From: Stenotrophomonas maltophilia
GTDB lineage: Bacteria > Pseudomonadota > Gammaproteobacteria > Xanthomonadales > Xanthomonadaceae
Direction: 5' to 3'
DNA length: 64,000 nucleotides
Assembly (NCBI RefSeq): GCF_006970445.1
Contig: NZ_CP033877.1
Coordinates: forward strand, 1,992,750-2,056,749
Below the pieces are notes generated by a model that made no database searches, was not told where the DNA came from, and saw only the letters and a program-made list of their open reading frames with translations. Below are positions 33,672 through 42,496 of this stretch, piece after piece (the stretch's first letter is position 1; every line of letters starts with the position of its first letter). The translations under genes and the position numbers were made by a program.

Positions 33672-36600
33672 ATGGCACGTTTCTTCATCGATCGCCCGGT
33701 GTTCGCCTGGGTGCTGGCGATCTTCATCATCCTGGCCGGCGTGCTGGCGATTCCGCGCTTGGCCGTGGAGCGCTATCCGGCGGTCGCGCCGCCCAGCGTC
33801 AGCATCTATGCCAGCTACCCGGGTGCCAGCCCACAGACCTTGAATGATGCGGTGGTCGGCCTGATCGAGCGCGAGCTGTCCAGCGTCAAGCACCTGCTGT
33901 ACTTCGAGTCGTCGGTGGACACCTCCGGCGAAGCCTCGATCACCGCCACCTTCAAGCCCGGCACCAATCCGGAGCTGGCGCAGGTGGATGTACAGAACCG
34001 GATCAAGGCGATCGAACCACGGCTGCCGCGCAGCGTGCGCCAGAACGGCCTGTTCGTCGAGGCCGCCGATTCCGGTTTCCTGATGCTGGTCGGCCTGCGT
34101 TCTCCGGACGCCAGCGTCAGCGAGGCGGCACTGGGCGACTTCATGGCGCGCAACATCATCGAGGAGCTGCGCCGCATCGATGGCGTCGGCCGCGTGCAGT
34201 TGTTCGGTGCCGAGCAGGCGATGCGCGTGTGGCTGGACCCGACCCGGTTGACCGGCTACGGCCTGACCATGGGTGACGTGGCCGCCGCCATCGAGCAGCA
34301 GAACCTGGAGATCTCGCCGGGGCGCATCGGTGATTCGCCCGGCGTGCCGGGTCAGCGCATTACTGTGCCGCTGAGCGCGGACGGCCAGTTGTCCACACCG
34401 GAACAGTTCGCTGCCATCGTGCTGCGTGCCGGTGCCGATGGATCACGGGTGGTGCTGGGCGATGTCGCTCGGGTTGAACTGGGCGCGCAGAGCTATGCCT
34501 GGGGCACCCGCGAGGACGGCCATCCGGCCACCGCCGCCGGCGTGCAGCTGCGCCCGGGCGCGAACGCGGTGCGTACCGCTGCGGCGGTGCGCGAACGCAT
34601 GGCCGAGCTGGCGCCGCTGCTGCCGCGTGGGGTGGAAGCGAGCATCCCGTTCGACACCGCGCCGTTCGTGAAGATCTCGATCCAGAAGGTGGTGCAGACG
34701 CTGCTGGAGGCGATGCTGCTGGTGTTCGCGGTGATGTACCTGTTCCTGCAGAACTGGCGCTACACGCTGATTCCGGCGTTGGTCGCACCGATCGCGCTGC
34801 TGGGTACCTTCGCGGTGATGCTGGCGCTGGGCTTCTCGATCAACGTGCTGACCATGTTTGGCATGGTGCTGGCGATCGGCATCATCGTCGATGACGCGAT
34901 CGTGGTGGTCGAAGGCGTGGAACGGATCATGGCCGAGGAGGGCCTGCCGCCGCGCGAGGCCACCATCAAGGCCATGCGCGAACTGACCGGTGCGGTGATC
35001 GGCATCACCCTGGTGCTGACCGCAGTGTTCATTCCGATGGCGCTGGCCAGCGGTTCGGTGGGCGCGATCTACCGCCAGTTCACCGTGGCGATGGCGGTGT
35101 CGATCCTGTTCTCGGCGCTGCTGGCCTTGAGCCTGACCCCGGCGCTGTGCGCGACCCTGCTGCGCCCGAACACCCACGGCCATCACGGTCGTGGCGGACT
35201 GTTCGGCGCCTTCAACCGGCGCTTCGAGAGAATGACCGGACGCTACCAGCGTGGTGTGGCGTCGGTGCTGCAGCGGAGCGGGCGGGTGATGGGCGTGTTC
35301 GCCGCGCTGGTGGCGGCGCTGCTGCTGGGCCTGCACTGGCTGCCGGGCGCGTTCCTGCCGGAGGAGGACCAGGGGTACTTCATGACCTCGATCCAGCTGC
35401 CGGCCGAAGCCACCGCCGAACGCACGCTGGCGGTGGTGGAAGCGTACGAGCGGCACGTGGCCTCACGCCCGGGCATCGGTTCCAACCAGGCGATCCTCGG
35501 CTACAGCTTCTCCGGTTCCGGCCCGAGTGCGGCGCTGACCTACACCATGCTGAAGGACTGGGGTGAGCGCGCAGGTGCCACTGCGGCCGGTGAGGTGGAG
35601 GCAGCGCAGAAGGCGATGGCCACGGTTGCCGAGGGCGAGGTGATGAGCGTGATGCCGCCGGCCATCGACAGCCTGGGCCGTTCTTCCGGTTTCTCGCTGG
35701 CGCTGCAGGCGCGTACCGGGCAGGGCCAGGCCGAACTGCGCGCGGCCCTGCAGCAGCTGCTGAAGCTGGCCGAGGCCAGCCCGCTGCTGTCCGAGGTGCA
35801 TGCCGATGGCCTGCCGGCCGGCACCAGCGTGCGGCTGGACATCGACCGGGCCAAGGCCGAGGCGATGGGCGTGGGCTTCGAGCACATCAGCAGCACGTTG
35901 TCGGCGGCGATGGGCTCGCAGTACGTCAACGATTTCCCCAACAAGGGCCGGCTGCAGCAGGTGATCCTGCAGGCCGATGCGCCGTACCGGATGGAGCTCG
36001 AGGATGTGCTGAAGCTGTACGTGCGCAACAGCGAAGGCGGCATGGTGGCGCTGTCCGAGCTGGTCACCCCGCACTGGACCGAGGCGCCACTGCAGCTGCA
36101 GCGCTATCTCGGCTTCCCGGCGCTGAACCTGTCCGGCGCACCAGCCTCCGGCGTGTCGACTGGCCAGGCCATGGCGGAGATGGAGCGGCTGGCCGGGAAG
36201 CTGCCGTCCGGCTTCGCCCTGCAGTGGACCAGCCAGTCGCTGCAGGAGCGTGAGTCGGGGGCGCAGGCGCCGTGGCTGCTGCTGTTGTCGATGCTGGTGG
36301 TGTTCCTGGTGCTGGCGGCGCTGTACGAGAGCTGGTCGATTCCGTTGGCGGTGATGCTGGTGGTGCCACTCGGCCTGCTCGGTGCGGTTGCCGCGGTGTT
36401 GTTGCGCGGCATGCCCAACGACGTGTTCTTCAAGGTCGGCATGATCACCGTGATCGGGTTGTCTGCGAAGAACGCGATCCTCATCGTCGAGTTCGCGCGG
36501 CAGCTGCAGCAGCAGGGTCGCGGCCTGGTTGAAGCAGCGCTGGAAGCTGCGCGGCTGCGCCTGCGGCCGATCGTGATGACCTCGCTGGCATTCGCGCTGG

Positions 36601-36821
36601 GCGTGGTGCCGCTGATGCTGGCGCAGGGCGCGTCGAAGGAAACCCAGCAGGCGATCGGAACCGGTGTGTTCGGCGGCATGGTCAGTGCGACCGTGCTGGC
36701 AGTGTTCTTCGTGCCGGTCTTCTATGTAGTGGTGCAGGGCGCGCGGCAGTGGATCGCGCAGCGCCTGCGCAGGCGCCGGCCGATGCCGGAAGGAATCGTG
36801 GATGGAACGGAACATCGTTGA
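33672..36821 (+). CDS. smeZ: RND (HAE1-type) multidrug efflux transporter, probable SmeZ
   Basis: A 1049-residue proton-driven pump with the standard duplicated layout. N-terminal FFIDRPVFAWVLAIFIILAG, first porter domain, then helices with the proton-relay Asp pair in GIIVDDAIVVVEGVERIMAEE (helix 4). Second half has helix 7, porter region, and the conserved Lys in VIGLSAKNAILIVEFARQLQ (helix 10). SmeYZ of S. maltophilia exports aminoglycosides and other drugs. No outer-membrane channel gene is present, as expected for smeYZ, which must borrow one such as TolC. 20-bp overlap with the next gene. Confidence 0.9.
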   Translation: MARFFIDRPVFAWVLAIFIILAGVLAIPRLAVERYPAVAPPSVSIYASYPGASPQTLNDAVVGLIERELSSVKHLLYFESSVDTSGEASITATFKPGTNPELAQVDVQNRIKAIEPRLPRSVRQNGLFVEAADSGFLMLVGLRSPDASVSEAALGDFMARNIIEELRRIDGVGRVQLFGAEQAMRVWLDPTRLTGYGLTMGDVAAAIEQQNLEISPGRIGDSPGVPGQRITVPLSADGQLSTPEQFAAIVLRAGADGSRVVLGDVARVELGAQSYAWGTREDGHPATAAGVQLRPGANAVRTAAAVRERMAELAPLLPRGVEASIPFDTAPFVKISIQKVVQTLLEAMLLVFAVMYLFLQNWRYTLIPALVAPIALLGTFAVMLALGFSINVLTMFGMVLAIGIIVDDAIVVVEGVERIMAEEGLPPREATIKAMRELTGAVIGITLVLTAVFIPMALASGSVGAIYRQFTVAMAVSILFSALLALSLTPALCATLLRPNTHGHHGRGGLFGAFNRRFERMTGRYQRGVASVLQRSGRVMGVFAALVAALLLGLHWLPGAFLPEEDQGYFMTSIQLPAEATAERTLAVVEAYERHVASRPGIGSNQAILGYSFSGSGPSAALTYTMLKDWGERAGATAAGEVEAAQKAMATVAEGEVMSVMPPAIDSLGRSSGFSLALQARTGQGQAELRAALQQLLKLAEASPLLSEVHADGLPAGTSVRLDIDRAKAEAMGVGFEHISSTLSAAMGSQYVNDFPNKGRLQQVILQADAPYRMELEDVLKLYVRNSEGGMVALSELVTPHWTEAPLQLQRYLGFPALNLSGAPASGVSTGQAMAEMERLAGKLPSGFALQWTSQSLQERESGAQAPWLLLLSMLVVFLVLAALYESWSIPLAVMLVVPLGLLGAVAAVLLRGMPNDVFFKVGMITVIGLSAKNAILIVEFARQLQQQGRGLVEAALEAARLRLRPIVMTSLAFALGVVPLMLAQGASKETQQAIGTGVFGGMVSATVLAVFFVPVFYVVVQGARQWIAQRLRRRRPMPEGIVDGTEHR

Positions 36822-37194
36822 AGATCTGCACGAGCAACAGTTGATGGCGCTGGAGCAGCGCCTGTGCGCAGCGCTGCTGGAAAATGATCACGATGCGCTG
36901 ACCGCGCTGGTATCGCCGGCCTTGTTCATGATGGACGGCCATGGCGGCCGCATGCTCGACCTGCCGTGGCTGGGCGATTGGCTGGCCGGTGGCCTGCAGG
37001 TACGGAACCTGCAGTTGCACGCGGTGGAAACCCTGCTGTGTGGCCGCTTGGCGCTGCTGTCCAGCGACGTGTGGCTGTCGGCGTGGCAGCAGGACCAGGA
37101 GCGCGTGGTGAAGCTGCGGCTGTTGCGGGTCTGGACCTGCAGTTCCGGCGACAGTGGCGCACAGTTGCTGTCGATGGCGGTGCTGGCCGCATGA
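36802..37194 (+). CDS. NTF2-like (DUF4440/SnoaL-type) protein overlapping smeZ
   Basis: A 130-residue cytoplasmic protein whose ATG lies within smeZ (20-bp overlap) behind AAGGAA. The helical start EQQLMALEQRLCAALLENDHDALTALVSPAL is typical of NTF2/SnoaL-fold proteins, followed by a beta sheet (RNLQLHAVETLLCGRLALLSS; VKLRLLRVWTC). No catalytic residues can be assigned. Translational coupling suggests expression with the pump; a role in efflux is unproved. Confidence 0.7.
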   Translation: MERNIVEDLHEQQLMALEQRLCAALLENDHDALTALVSPALFMMDGHGGRMLDLPWLGDWLAGGLQVRNLQLHAVETLLCGRLALLSSDVWLSAWQQDQERVVKLRLLRVWTCSSGDSGAQLLSMAVLAA

Positions 37195-37277
37195 GCGCGG
37201 TCAGGCCGCTTTCAGGCCCCGCTCACCGGCAGGTGGTAGGGTCGAAGATCTCTGTAGTGTCGACAAGGAGTCGAGCC

Positions 37278-37970
37278 ATGCGTGTAGTTCCCAGTCTGTT
37301 GGCAGCCTCCCTCGGGTTGGTGCTGGCCGCGTGCCAGCCGGCACAGGCACCCGTTGCGAGCGGCAATGACACCCCGCCTGCCACGCCGCAGCCGAACACC
37401 AGCGCCGTGGGTGGCAACGAGACCGCCTACCAGTGTGGTGATCTGGGCGTGCGCGCGACCTTCAATGGCGAGGATGCGGCCACGGTGGTGATTGGCGAAC
37501 GCACCTTCGCCATGACCTCCGAGCGTGCGGCGTCGGGCGCGAAGTATGGCGATGGCCAGGGCAACAGTTTCTGGACCAAGGGCAGTGATGATGGCCTGTT
37601 GAGCCTGAAGGGCGAGGCCGATCGCGAGTGCCATGCGGTGGAAGCCACCGAAGGCGATGGCAGCGCCGGCAATGCCGCGTTCCGTGCCACCGGCAATGAA
37701 CCCGGCTGGCTTGCAGTCGTTGACGGCGATGCGCCGGGCCTGCAGGTGGAAGTCGATTACGGCGAGCGCCGCTTCGACGTGGCCAAACCCACCGAAGGTG
37801 CCGATGGATGGAGCGGCAAGGCGTCCGATGGCACCGACGTCAAGCTCAGCTTCCAGCGCACCACCTGCCAGGATGACATGAGTGGCGAGGCATTCGATGC
37901 CAAGGTGAACCTGACCATCGGCACCCGCCAGTACCACGGCTGCGGCAACTTCGGCGCGAAGCAGCCGTAA
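37278..37970 (+). CDS. Lipoprotein with MliC-type lysozyme-inhibitor domain plus C-terminal COG3650-like domain
   Basis: A 230-residue lipoprotein. The signal sequence MRVVPSLLAASLGLVLAAC ends in a lipobox at Cys19. After a Pro/Thr/Asn linker comes a MliC domain (AYQCGDLGVRATFNGEDAAT; SERAASGAKYGDGQGNSFWT), which in E. coli and Pseudomonas inhibits c-type lysozyme. The second half (FRATGNEPGWLAVVDGD; FQRTTCQDDMSGEAFDAKVN) resembles the COG3650/HslJ-neighbour type of envelope domain. The start at 37278 follows AAGGAG. A SMAG palindrome behind the stop may terminate it. Confidence 0.82.
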   Translation: MRVVPSLLAASLGLVLAACQPAQAPVASGNDTPPATPQPNTSAVGGNETAYQCGDLGVRATFNGEDAATVVIGERTFAMTSERAASGAKYGDGQGNSFWTKGSDDGLLSLKGEADRECHAVEATEGDGSAGNAAFRATGNEPGWLAVVDGDAPGLQVEVDYGERRFDVAKPTEGADGWSGKASDGTDVKLSFQRTTCQDDMSGEAFDAKVNLTIGTRQYHGCGNFGAKQP

Positions 37971-37977
37971 GCCACCT

Positions 37978-38005
37978 GTAGGGCCGAGCCCACGCTCGGC
38001 TCTAC
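37978..38005. repeat. SMAG palindrome with GTAG at both ends
   Basis: A 28-bp near-perfect palindrome with GTAG at the left end, CTAC at the right and stem GCCGAGC/GCTCGGC. It lies in the 47-bp gap between convergent lipoprotein genes. Confidence 0.85.
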
Positions 38006-38017
38006 ATCATCGAGGGG

Positions 38018-38563
38018 TCAGCCCCCGCAGGGCTTCAGGTCGAGATCGAAGTCCAGGTCATAGCGGCTGTTGATCCCGATCAGCGCTGCGCGGACAGCGC
38101 AGTCGCCGCGATGACGTGCGACCAGATCGGTGAAGACCTTCTCGCGGCCCTCGCAGTACTTCGCGCCGGCTTCTTCCAGTTCGCGGCGACGCTCGTCGTC
38201 GTAGGGCTCTTCACCCGCAAAGTGCTGGCAGGTGTTCTCGCGCGCGAGGAAGGCCTGCACGTCGCCCGGCATGGCGCAGTAGATACGCACGTCGTCGACG
38301 TCGTACACATCGCCTGGGACCGGACAGCCTGCGGCTGCACGTGCCTTGTCCAGGTCCTCATCGCCCGAGGGCAGGTCGGTAGCGGGCTCGGCTTCGGCGG
38401 TGGCCTCGACGGCGGCCGGTGCCTGCACCGCAGGTGCGGCCGTCACCGCCGGTCCGGCCGGCGTGGCCTTCGGCGTGGCCTCGGCAGCGTTGTCCGCTGC
38501 CTGCGGCGAGCACGCCGCAAGCAGGGACAGGCAGCCGATCAGCGCAAGGCGCTTAGTCGGCAC
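38018..38563 (-). CDS. Predicted lipoprotein, unknown function
   Basis: A 181-residue protein starting with GTG at 38563, overlapping the 3' end of efpL by 11 bp. Signal peptide [20 protein letters not shown] with lipobox LAAC, an Ala/Pro/Glu-rich linker of about 50 residues, then a Cys-containing acidic domain ([51 protein letters not shown]) that could be disulphide-bonded. I recognise no family. The overlap indicates co-transcription with efpL. Confidence 0.75.
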   Translation of the reverse strand: MPTKRLALIGCLSLLAACSPQAADNAAEATPKATPAGPAVTAAPAVQAPAAVEATAEAEPATDLPSGDEDLDKARAAAGCPVPGDVYDVDDVRIYCAMPGDVQAFLARENTCQHFAGEEPYDDERRRELEEAGAKYCEGREKVFTDLVARHRGDCAVRAALIGINSRYDLDFDLDLKPCGG

Positions 38564-39119
38564 GGCCAGCGAATTCGCCGGTGGCGGTGTTCACCAGCAC
38601 GCGCTCACCGTTGACGATGTACTCCGGCACCATGATCTCGATGCCGGTGTTGAGCTTGGCCGGCTTCGGGCGCTTGGTGGCGGTGCCGCCCTTCAGTTCC
38701 GGCGGCGTCTCGATCACTTCCAGCACCACCGAGGCCGGTAGCTGGATCGCGACCGGCTGCTCGTCGATCACCTGCACGTAGATGCCGGTCAGGCCGTCGG
38801 TGATGTAGCCGGCGTCGTCGCCGATCACGTCCGCGTCCAGAGTGTAGGGGGTGTAGTCCTCGTCATCGAGGAACACGAAGGCATCGCCGTCCTTGTACGA
38901 ATAGGTGGACTGGCGGCGCAGCAGTTCGACCTCGACCAGGTTGTCGTCGGCATCGAAGCTGGCGTCGAGCTTGTTGCCGCCCGGCACGCTGTACATGATG
39001 AAGCGGAAGCGGACGTTGCCGCCGCGACCCTGCGGCGAGCTGCGCTCGATGTCGCGGATCTGGTACACGCCGTTGTTGAACTCGACGACGTTGCCCTTCT
39101 TGATGTCGTTGGCTTTCAT
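38553..39119 (-). CDS. efpL: Elongation factor P-like protein EfpL (YeiP)
   Basis: A 188-residue three-domain EF-P paralogue that rescues ribosomes stalled at proline and some other motifs. The N-terminal KOW domain has [20 protein letters not shown]. The domain I loop reads SSPQGRGGN with Arg in place of the modified Lys of EF-P, the mark of Efp[21 protein letters not shown] and the C-terminal [12 protein letters not shown] match YeiP-type sequences better than EF-P. Length is usual. Confidence 0.9.
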   Translation of the reverse strand: MKANDIKKGNVVEFNNGVYQIRDIERSSPQGRGGNVRFRFIMYSVPGGNKLDASFDADDNLVEVELLRRQSTYSYKDGDAFVFLDDEDYTPYTLDADVIGDDAGYITDGLTGIYVQVIDEQPVAIQLPASVVLEVIETPPELKGGTATKRPKPAKLNTGIEIMVPEYIVNGERVLVNTATGEFAGRAD

Positions 39120-39168
39120 GGTGATCTAGGTCGTTGGGGGAGGGCGCCGTCCCGGCGCCCGGGGGGAA

Positions 39169-39939
39169 TCACTTCGGAGCGAGGCGGGTAGCGCCGTCCA
39201 GGCGGATGGTCTCGCCGTTGAGATAGGTGTTGCCGAGGATGAAGCCGACCAGGTTGGCGAAGTCTTCCGGCTTACCCAGGCGCGACGGGAACGGGATCGA
39301 GGCGGCCAGCGACTGCTGCACGGTTTCGGGCATGCCATCGACCATCGGCGTCCAGAACACGCCCGGAGCGATGGTGTTGACGCGGATGCCGAAGCGCGAG
39401 AGTTCGCGTGCCATCGGCAGCGTCATCGACACCACGCCGCCCTTGCTGGCGGCATACGCGGCCTGGCCGATCTGGCCTTCGTAGGCGGCGATGCTGGCGG
39501 TGTTGATGATCACACCGCGCTCGCCATCGGTACCGGCCTCGTTGTGCTGCATGCGGTTGGCCGCGGCCTTGGCGACATTGAAGCTGCCGACCAGGTTGAC
39601 CATCACCGTGCCCTGGAAGCCAGCCAGCGGCATCGGGCCTTCCTTGCCCAGCACGCGGCCGGCGCCGAGGATGCCGGCGCAGTTCATCGCCACGTTCAGG
39701 CCGCCGAGGAAATCGTGGGCCTGGTCGATGGCCGCAGCCACGGCCGCCTCATCGCTGACGTTGACGTTGAAATAGCGGGTCTTGTCGGCACCCAGCCCGG
39801 CAACGGCAGCTGCGCCCTTGTCGTCGTTGAGGTCGAACAGGGCCACCTTGCCGCCCTGGGCGACGAGGTGCTGAGCCACGGCCAGGCCGAGGCCGGAGAC
39901 GCCGCCAGTGATCACGGCACGTACGGAAGACAGCTGCAT
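39169..39939 (-). CDS. Short-chain dehydrogenase, 3-hydroxyacyl-CoA dehydrogenase (HSD10-like) type
   Basis: A 256-residue SDR. Cofactor motif GGVSGLGLAVAQHL near the N-terminus, acidic residue after beta 2 (LFDLND) favouring NAD, NCAG, catalytic Ser in NTASIAAYEGQ and YAASKGG (Tyr-x3-Lys). The stretch NTIAPGVFWTPMVDGMPE is typical of the type II 3-hydroxyacyl-CoA/2-methyl-3-hydroxybutyryl-CoA dehydrogenases. Close to leucine-degradation genes, so probably acts on branched-chain or fatty acyl-CoA, but the exact substrate is inferred. Confidence 0.87.
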   Translation of the reverse strand: MQLSSVRAVITGGVSGLGLAVAQHLVAQGGKVALFDLNDDKGAAAVAGLGADKTRYFNVNVSDEAAVAAAIDQAHDFLGGLNVAMNCAGILGAGRVLGKEGPMPLAGFQGTVMVNLVGSFNVAKAAANRMQHNEAGTDGERGVIINTASIAAYEGQIGQAAYAASKGGVVSMTLPMARELSRFGIRVNTIAPGVFWTPMVDGMPETVQQSLAASIPFPSRLGKPEDFANLVGFILGNTYLNGETIRLDGATRLAPK

Positions 39940-40039
39940 TGAACGGTCCTGCAGGTTCGAGAACCGCCGATTCTAACGGAAGCCGCGACCGTCGCTGTTG
40001 TGCACTGCGCCGCCGGTGCGGGACGGCGCAGCGCGGCGA

Positions 40040-40933
40040 TCAGCCGGCGGCCAGCGCCTGCCCGGTGCGGCTGGCGGTGGCGCGGCCAAGCAGGCCGGCC
40101 AGCCAGCGGCCGGTCTCGGCCAGTGCTGGCAGGTCCACGCCGCTGTCCAGGCCCAGGCCCTGCAACAGATAGACCACGTCTTCGCTGGCGACGTTGCCGC
40201 TGGCGCCCTTTGCGTACGGGCAGCCACCGGCGCCGGACACGGCGCTGTCGACCACGCGCACGCCTTCCTCCAGGCAGGTGGCGATGTTGGCGATGGCCTG
40301 GCCATAGGTATCGTGGAAGTGCACGGCCAGCGCTTCCATCGGTATCTCGGCGGCCACCGCCTGCAGCATCGCCCGTGCCTTGCGCGGGGTGCCGACGCCG
40401 ATGGTGTCGCCCAGCGAAATTTCATAACAGCCCATCTGGTGCAGGGCGCGCGCCACCCGCACCACGTCGGCCAGCGGCACCTCGCCCTGGTAGGGGCAGC
40501 CGAGCACGGTGGAGACGTAGCCGCGCACGCGTACACCATCGGCGGCAGCACGGCGCAGGATCGGCTCGAACCGGGCCAGCGATTCGTCGATGCCGGCATT
40601 GGTGTTGGTACGGTTGAACGCCTCGGAGGCGGCGGTGAACACCGCCACTTCCTCCACGCCCACCGCACGGGCGCGGTCGTAGCCCTGTTCGTTCGGCACC
40701 AGTACCGGATAGTGGATACCCGGCCGGCGCTGGATGCCGGCGTAGACCTCGGCGGCGTCGGCCAGCTGCGGAATCCACTTCGGGCTGACGAAGCTGGTCG
40801 CCTCGATGCTGCGCAGGCCGGTGGCCGACAGGCGGTTGATCAGTTCGATCTTGTCGGTGGTGGATACCGACTGCTTTTCGTTCTGCAGGCCGTCCCGCGG
40901 GCCGACCTCGACGATGCGGACGTAATCGCTCAT
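40040..40933 (-). CDS. mvaB: Hydroxymethylglutaryl-CoA lyase
   Basis: A 297-residue TIM-barrel lyase that splits HMG-CoA to acetoacetate and acetyl-CoA, the last step of leucine breakdown. VGPRDGLQNEK at the N-terminus holds the metal-binding Asp and catalytic Arg; HFHDTYGQA gives metal ligands; SGAGGCPYAKGASGN carries the conserved catalytic Cys. Its ATG overlaps the stop of the VOC gene (ATGA) and both follow the enoyl-CoA hydratase, forming a liuC-VOC-mvaB unit. Confidence 0.94.
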   Translation of the reverse strand: MSDYVRIVEVGPRDGLQNEKQSVSTTDKIELINRLSATGLRSIEATSFVSPKWIPQLADAAEVYAGIQRRPGIHYPVLVPNEQGYDRARAVGVEEVAVFTAASEAFNRTNTNAGIDESLARFEPILRRAAADGVRVRGYVSTVLGCPYQGEVPLADVVRVARALHQMGCYEISLGDTIGVGTPRKARAMLQAVAAEIPMEALAVHFHDTYGQAIANIATCLEEGVRVVDSAVSGAGGCPYAKGASGNVASEDVVYLLQGLGLDSGVDLPALAETGRWLAGLLGRATASRTGQALAAG

Positions 40934-41331
40934 GCGGCCTCCCCGGCGGTGGGACGGTGGCAGACCGCCTCGATGTTGTTGCCATCCGGGTCGAGCACGA
41001 AGGCGCCGTAGTAGTCCGGGTGGTACCAGGGGCGCAGGCCCGGGGCGCCGTTGTCGCGGCCGCCGGCGGCAAGTGCGGCGGCATGGAAGGCGTCCACCTG
41101 GTCGCGGCTGGCACAGGCGAAGGCGACGTGCACGCCGTGGCTGGCGGTGCAGCCATTGCCGAGCCAGAAGAACGGCTTGCCGTCGCTGCCGAAGCCGATG
41201 TGGTCGTGCGCGCCGGTCTGTTCGGCGGTCACTTCCATCACCACGCCGATCTGCAGCGGCGCCAGTGCCTGCAGGAAGAAGGTCCTGCTGCGCGCCAGGT
41301 CGGCGCTGGTCAAACCAAGATGATCGAGCAT
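40930..41331 (-). CDS. VOC (glyoxalase/bleomycin-resistance fold) family protein
   Basis: A 133-residue metal-dependent-fold protein with N-terminal MLDHLGLTSADLARSRTFF and C-terminal YYGAFVLDPDGNNIEAVCH, the two beta-alpha-beta-beta-beta halves of the VOC fold with His and Glu at ligand positions. Substrate unknown. Inserted between liuC and mvaB and coupled to mvaB by a 4-bp overlap; a role in acyl-CoA metabolism is only suggested by position. Confidence 0.85.
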   Translation of the reverse strand: MLDHLGLTSADLARSRTFFLQALAPLQIGVVMEVTAEQTGAHDHIGFGSDGKPFFWLGNGCTASHGVHVAFACASRDQVDAFHAAALAAGGRDNGAPGLRPWYHPDYYGAFVLDPDGNNIEAVCHRPTAGEAA

Positions 41332-41333
41332 GT

Positions 41334-42122
41334 TCAGGCTTCCGTGACCCAGTGGGGCGCGCGCTTGTCGAGGAAGGCGCCGAGGCCTTCCTGGCCCTCG
41401 GCGGACACCCGCAGGCGCGCGATCAGGGCGGCATTATCGCGATCCAGGGCGTCGCGGTCATGGCTGTCGCGGACCTGCCGCACCAGCTGCTTGGCGGTGG
41501 ACGAGGCGATCGGGCCGGCCTTGTCGAGCAGGGCCAGCTGCCGCTCCAGCGCCTCGTCCAGGCGCTCGGGCTCGACCAGCTGGTGGACCAGGCCGATGCG
41601 CAGTGCGGTATCGGCGTCGAAGTGCTCGCCGGTGGCGAACCAGCGCCGCGCCTGGCGTGGGCCGATGGCCTCGATCACGTAGGGCGAGATCACCGCCGGC
41701 AGCAGGCCGAGTCGGCTTTCGGTCAGGCCGAAGCGGGCCGAGGTGCTGGCGATGGCAATGTCGCAGCAGGCAACCAGGCCGACGCCGCCACCGAAGGCCG
41801 CGCCGTGGACCCGGGCCAGGGTAGGCTTGGGCAGCTCGTCCAGGGTGCGCATCAGCCGCGCCAGGGCCAGCGAGTCCTCGCGGTTGTCGGCCTCGCTGGC
41901 GGCGGCCATGCCGCGCATCCACTGCATGTCGGCGCCGGCCGAGAAGGAGGCGCCGTGGCCGGCCACCACCACGGCGCGGACCGAATCATCGCGGCCGGCG
42001 GCTTCCAGTGCGGCGGTCAGCCGGGCGATCAGGCTGGCGTCAAAGGCGTTGTGCAGCTCCGGCCGGTTCAGCCAGAGGGTGAGGACGGCGCCACGGCGCT
42101 CGATCTGCAAAGCATCGTTCAT
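41334..42122 (-). CDS. liuC: Enoyl-CoA hydratase/isomerase, probable methylglutaconyl-CoA hydratase
   Basis: A 262-residue crotonase-fold enzyme. Oxyanion-hole residues lie in ASFSAGADMQWM and AAFGGGVGLVACCDIAIA; a conserved Glu is in FGLTESRLGLLPAVISPYV, a stretch typical of methylglutaconyl-CoA hydratases. Next to HMG-CoA lyase the fit is hydration of 3-methylglutaconyl-CoA to HMG-CoA. First gene of the unit; an exact inverted repeat lies 18 bp upstream of its start. The other liu genes (liuA, B, D, R) are not in this window. Confidence 0.87.
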   Translation of the reverse strand: MNDALQIERRGAVLTLWLNRPELHNAFDASLIARLTAALEAAGRDDSVRAVVVAGHGASFSAGADMQWMRGMAAASEADNREDSLALARLMRTLDELPKPTLARVHGAAFGGGVGLVACCDIAIASTSARFGLTESRLGLLPAVISPYVIEAIGPRQARRWFATGEHFDADTALRIGLVHQLVEPERLDEALERQLALLDKAGPIASSTAKQLVRQVRDSHDRDALDRDNAALIARLRVSAEGQEGLGAFLDKRAPHWVTEA

Positions 42123-42139
42123 GGGATTCCAGGGTCACT

Positions 42140-42153
42140 CCATACCTGTATGG
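42140..42153. promoter_or_regulatory. Palindrome upstream of liuC, possible operator
   Basis: CCATACCTGTATGG: two perfect 6-bp half-sites with a 2-bp spacer, 18 bp ahead of the liuC start codon. It could be a regulator-binding site; the regulator is not identified. Confidence 0.4.
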
Positions 42154-42203
42154 ATCATAGCGGGCCATTGGTCATGGGCCATGACGCGACGCGGGAATGT
42201 TAG

Positions 42204-42222
42204 AATCGAGAACCATTTACAT
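42204..42222 (+). promoter_or_regulatory. Fur-box-like sequence upstream of feoAB
   Basis: AATCGAGAACCATTTACAT resembles the Fur box type AATGAGAATCATTT and ends 19 bp before feoA. This fits iron repression of the operon. Confidence 0.6.
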
Positions 42223-42241
42223 CCAGCAGAGAACACGCTAG

Positions 42242-42496
42242 ATGACGCTGTCCGAACTGCCGCTGCACACCTCGGCCGTGGTCGAGTCCGTGCAGGACCT
42301 GCATGCCAACGATGCCATTGCCCGTCGCCTGCGCGAGCTGGGTTTCGTGAAGGGCGAGGAAGTGCGCCTGGTGGCCAAGGGCCCGGTGGGCGGCGAGCCG
42401 CTGCTGGTGCAGGTCGGGTTCACCCGGTTCGCGCTGCGGATCAGTGAAGCCAAGCGCGTCGTGGTCGACGCCGCCAGCCAGGAACGACGTGCATGA
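42242..42496 (+). CDS. feoA: Ferrous iron transport protein A
   Basis: An 84-residue cytoplasmic SH3-like protein (MTLSELPLHTSAVVESVQDL; RRLRELGFVKGEEVRLVAKG; ALRISEAKRVVVDAA) required for FeoB activity. Same length as other FeoA proteins. Its stop overlaps the feoB start by 4 bp (ATGA), so the two are translationally coupled. Confidence 0.93.
   Translation: MTLSELPLHTSAVVESVQDLHANDAIARRLRELGFVKGEEVRLVAKGPVGGEPLLVQVGFTRFALRISEAKRVVVDAASQERRA

Noticed and set aside
30565..37194. smeABC or a three-gene pump
   Set aside because: No outer-membrane factor gene follows the pump; the next frame is a 130-residue NTF2-like protein.
38553..39119. Canonical elongation factor P
   Set aside because: The domain I loop has Arg rather than the modified Lys, and the EDYTPYT and GRAD-ending segments match EfpL/YeiP.
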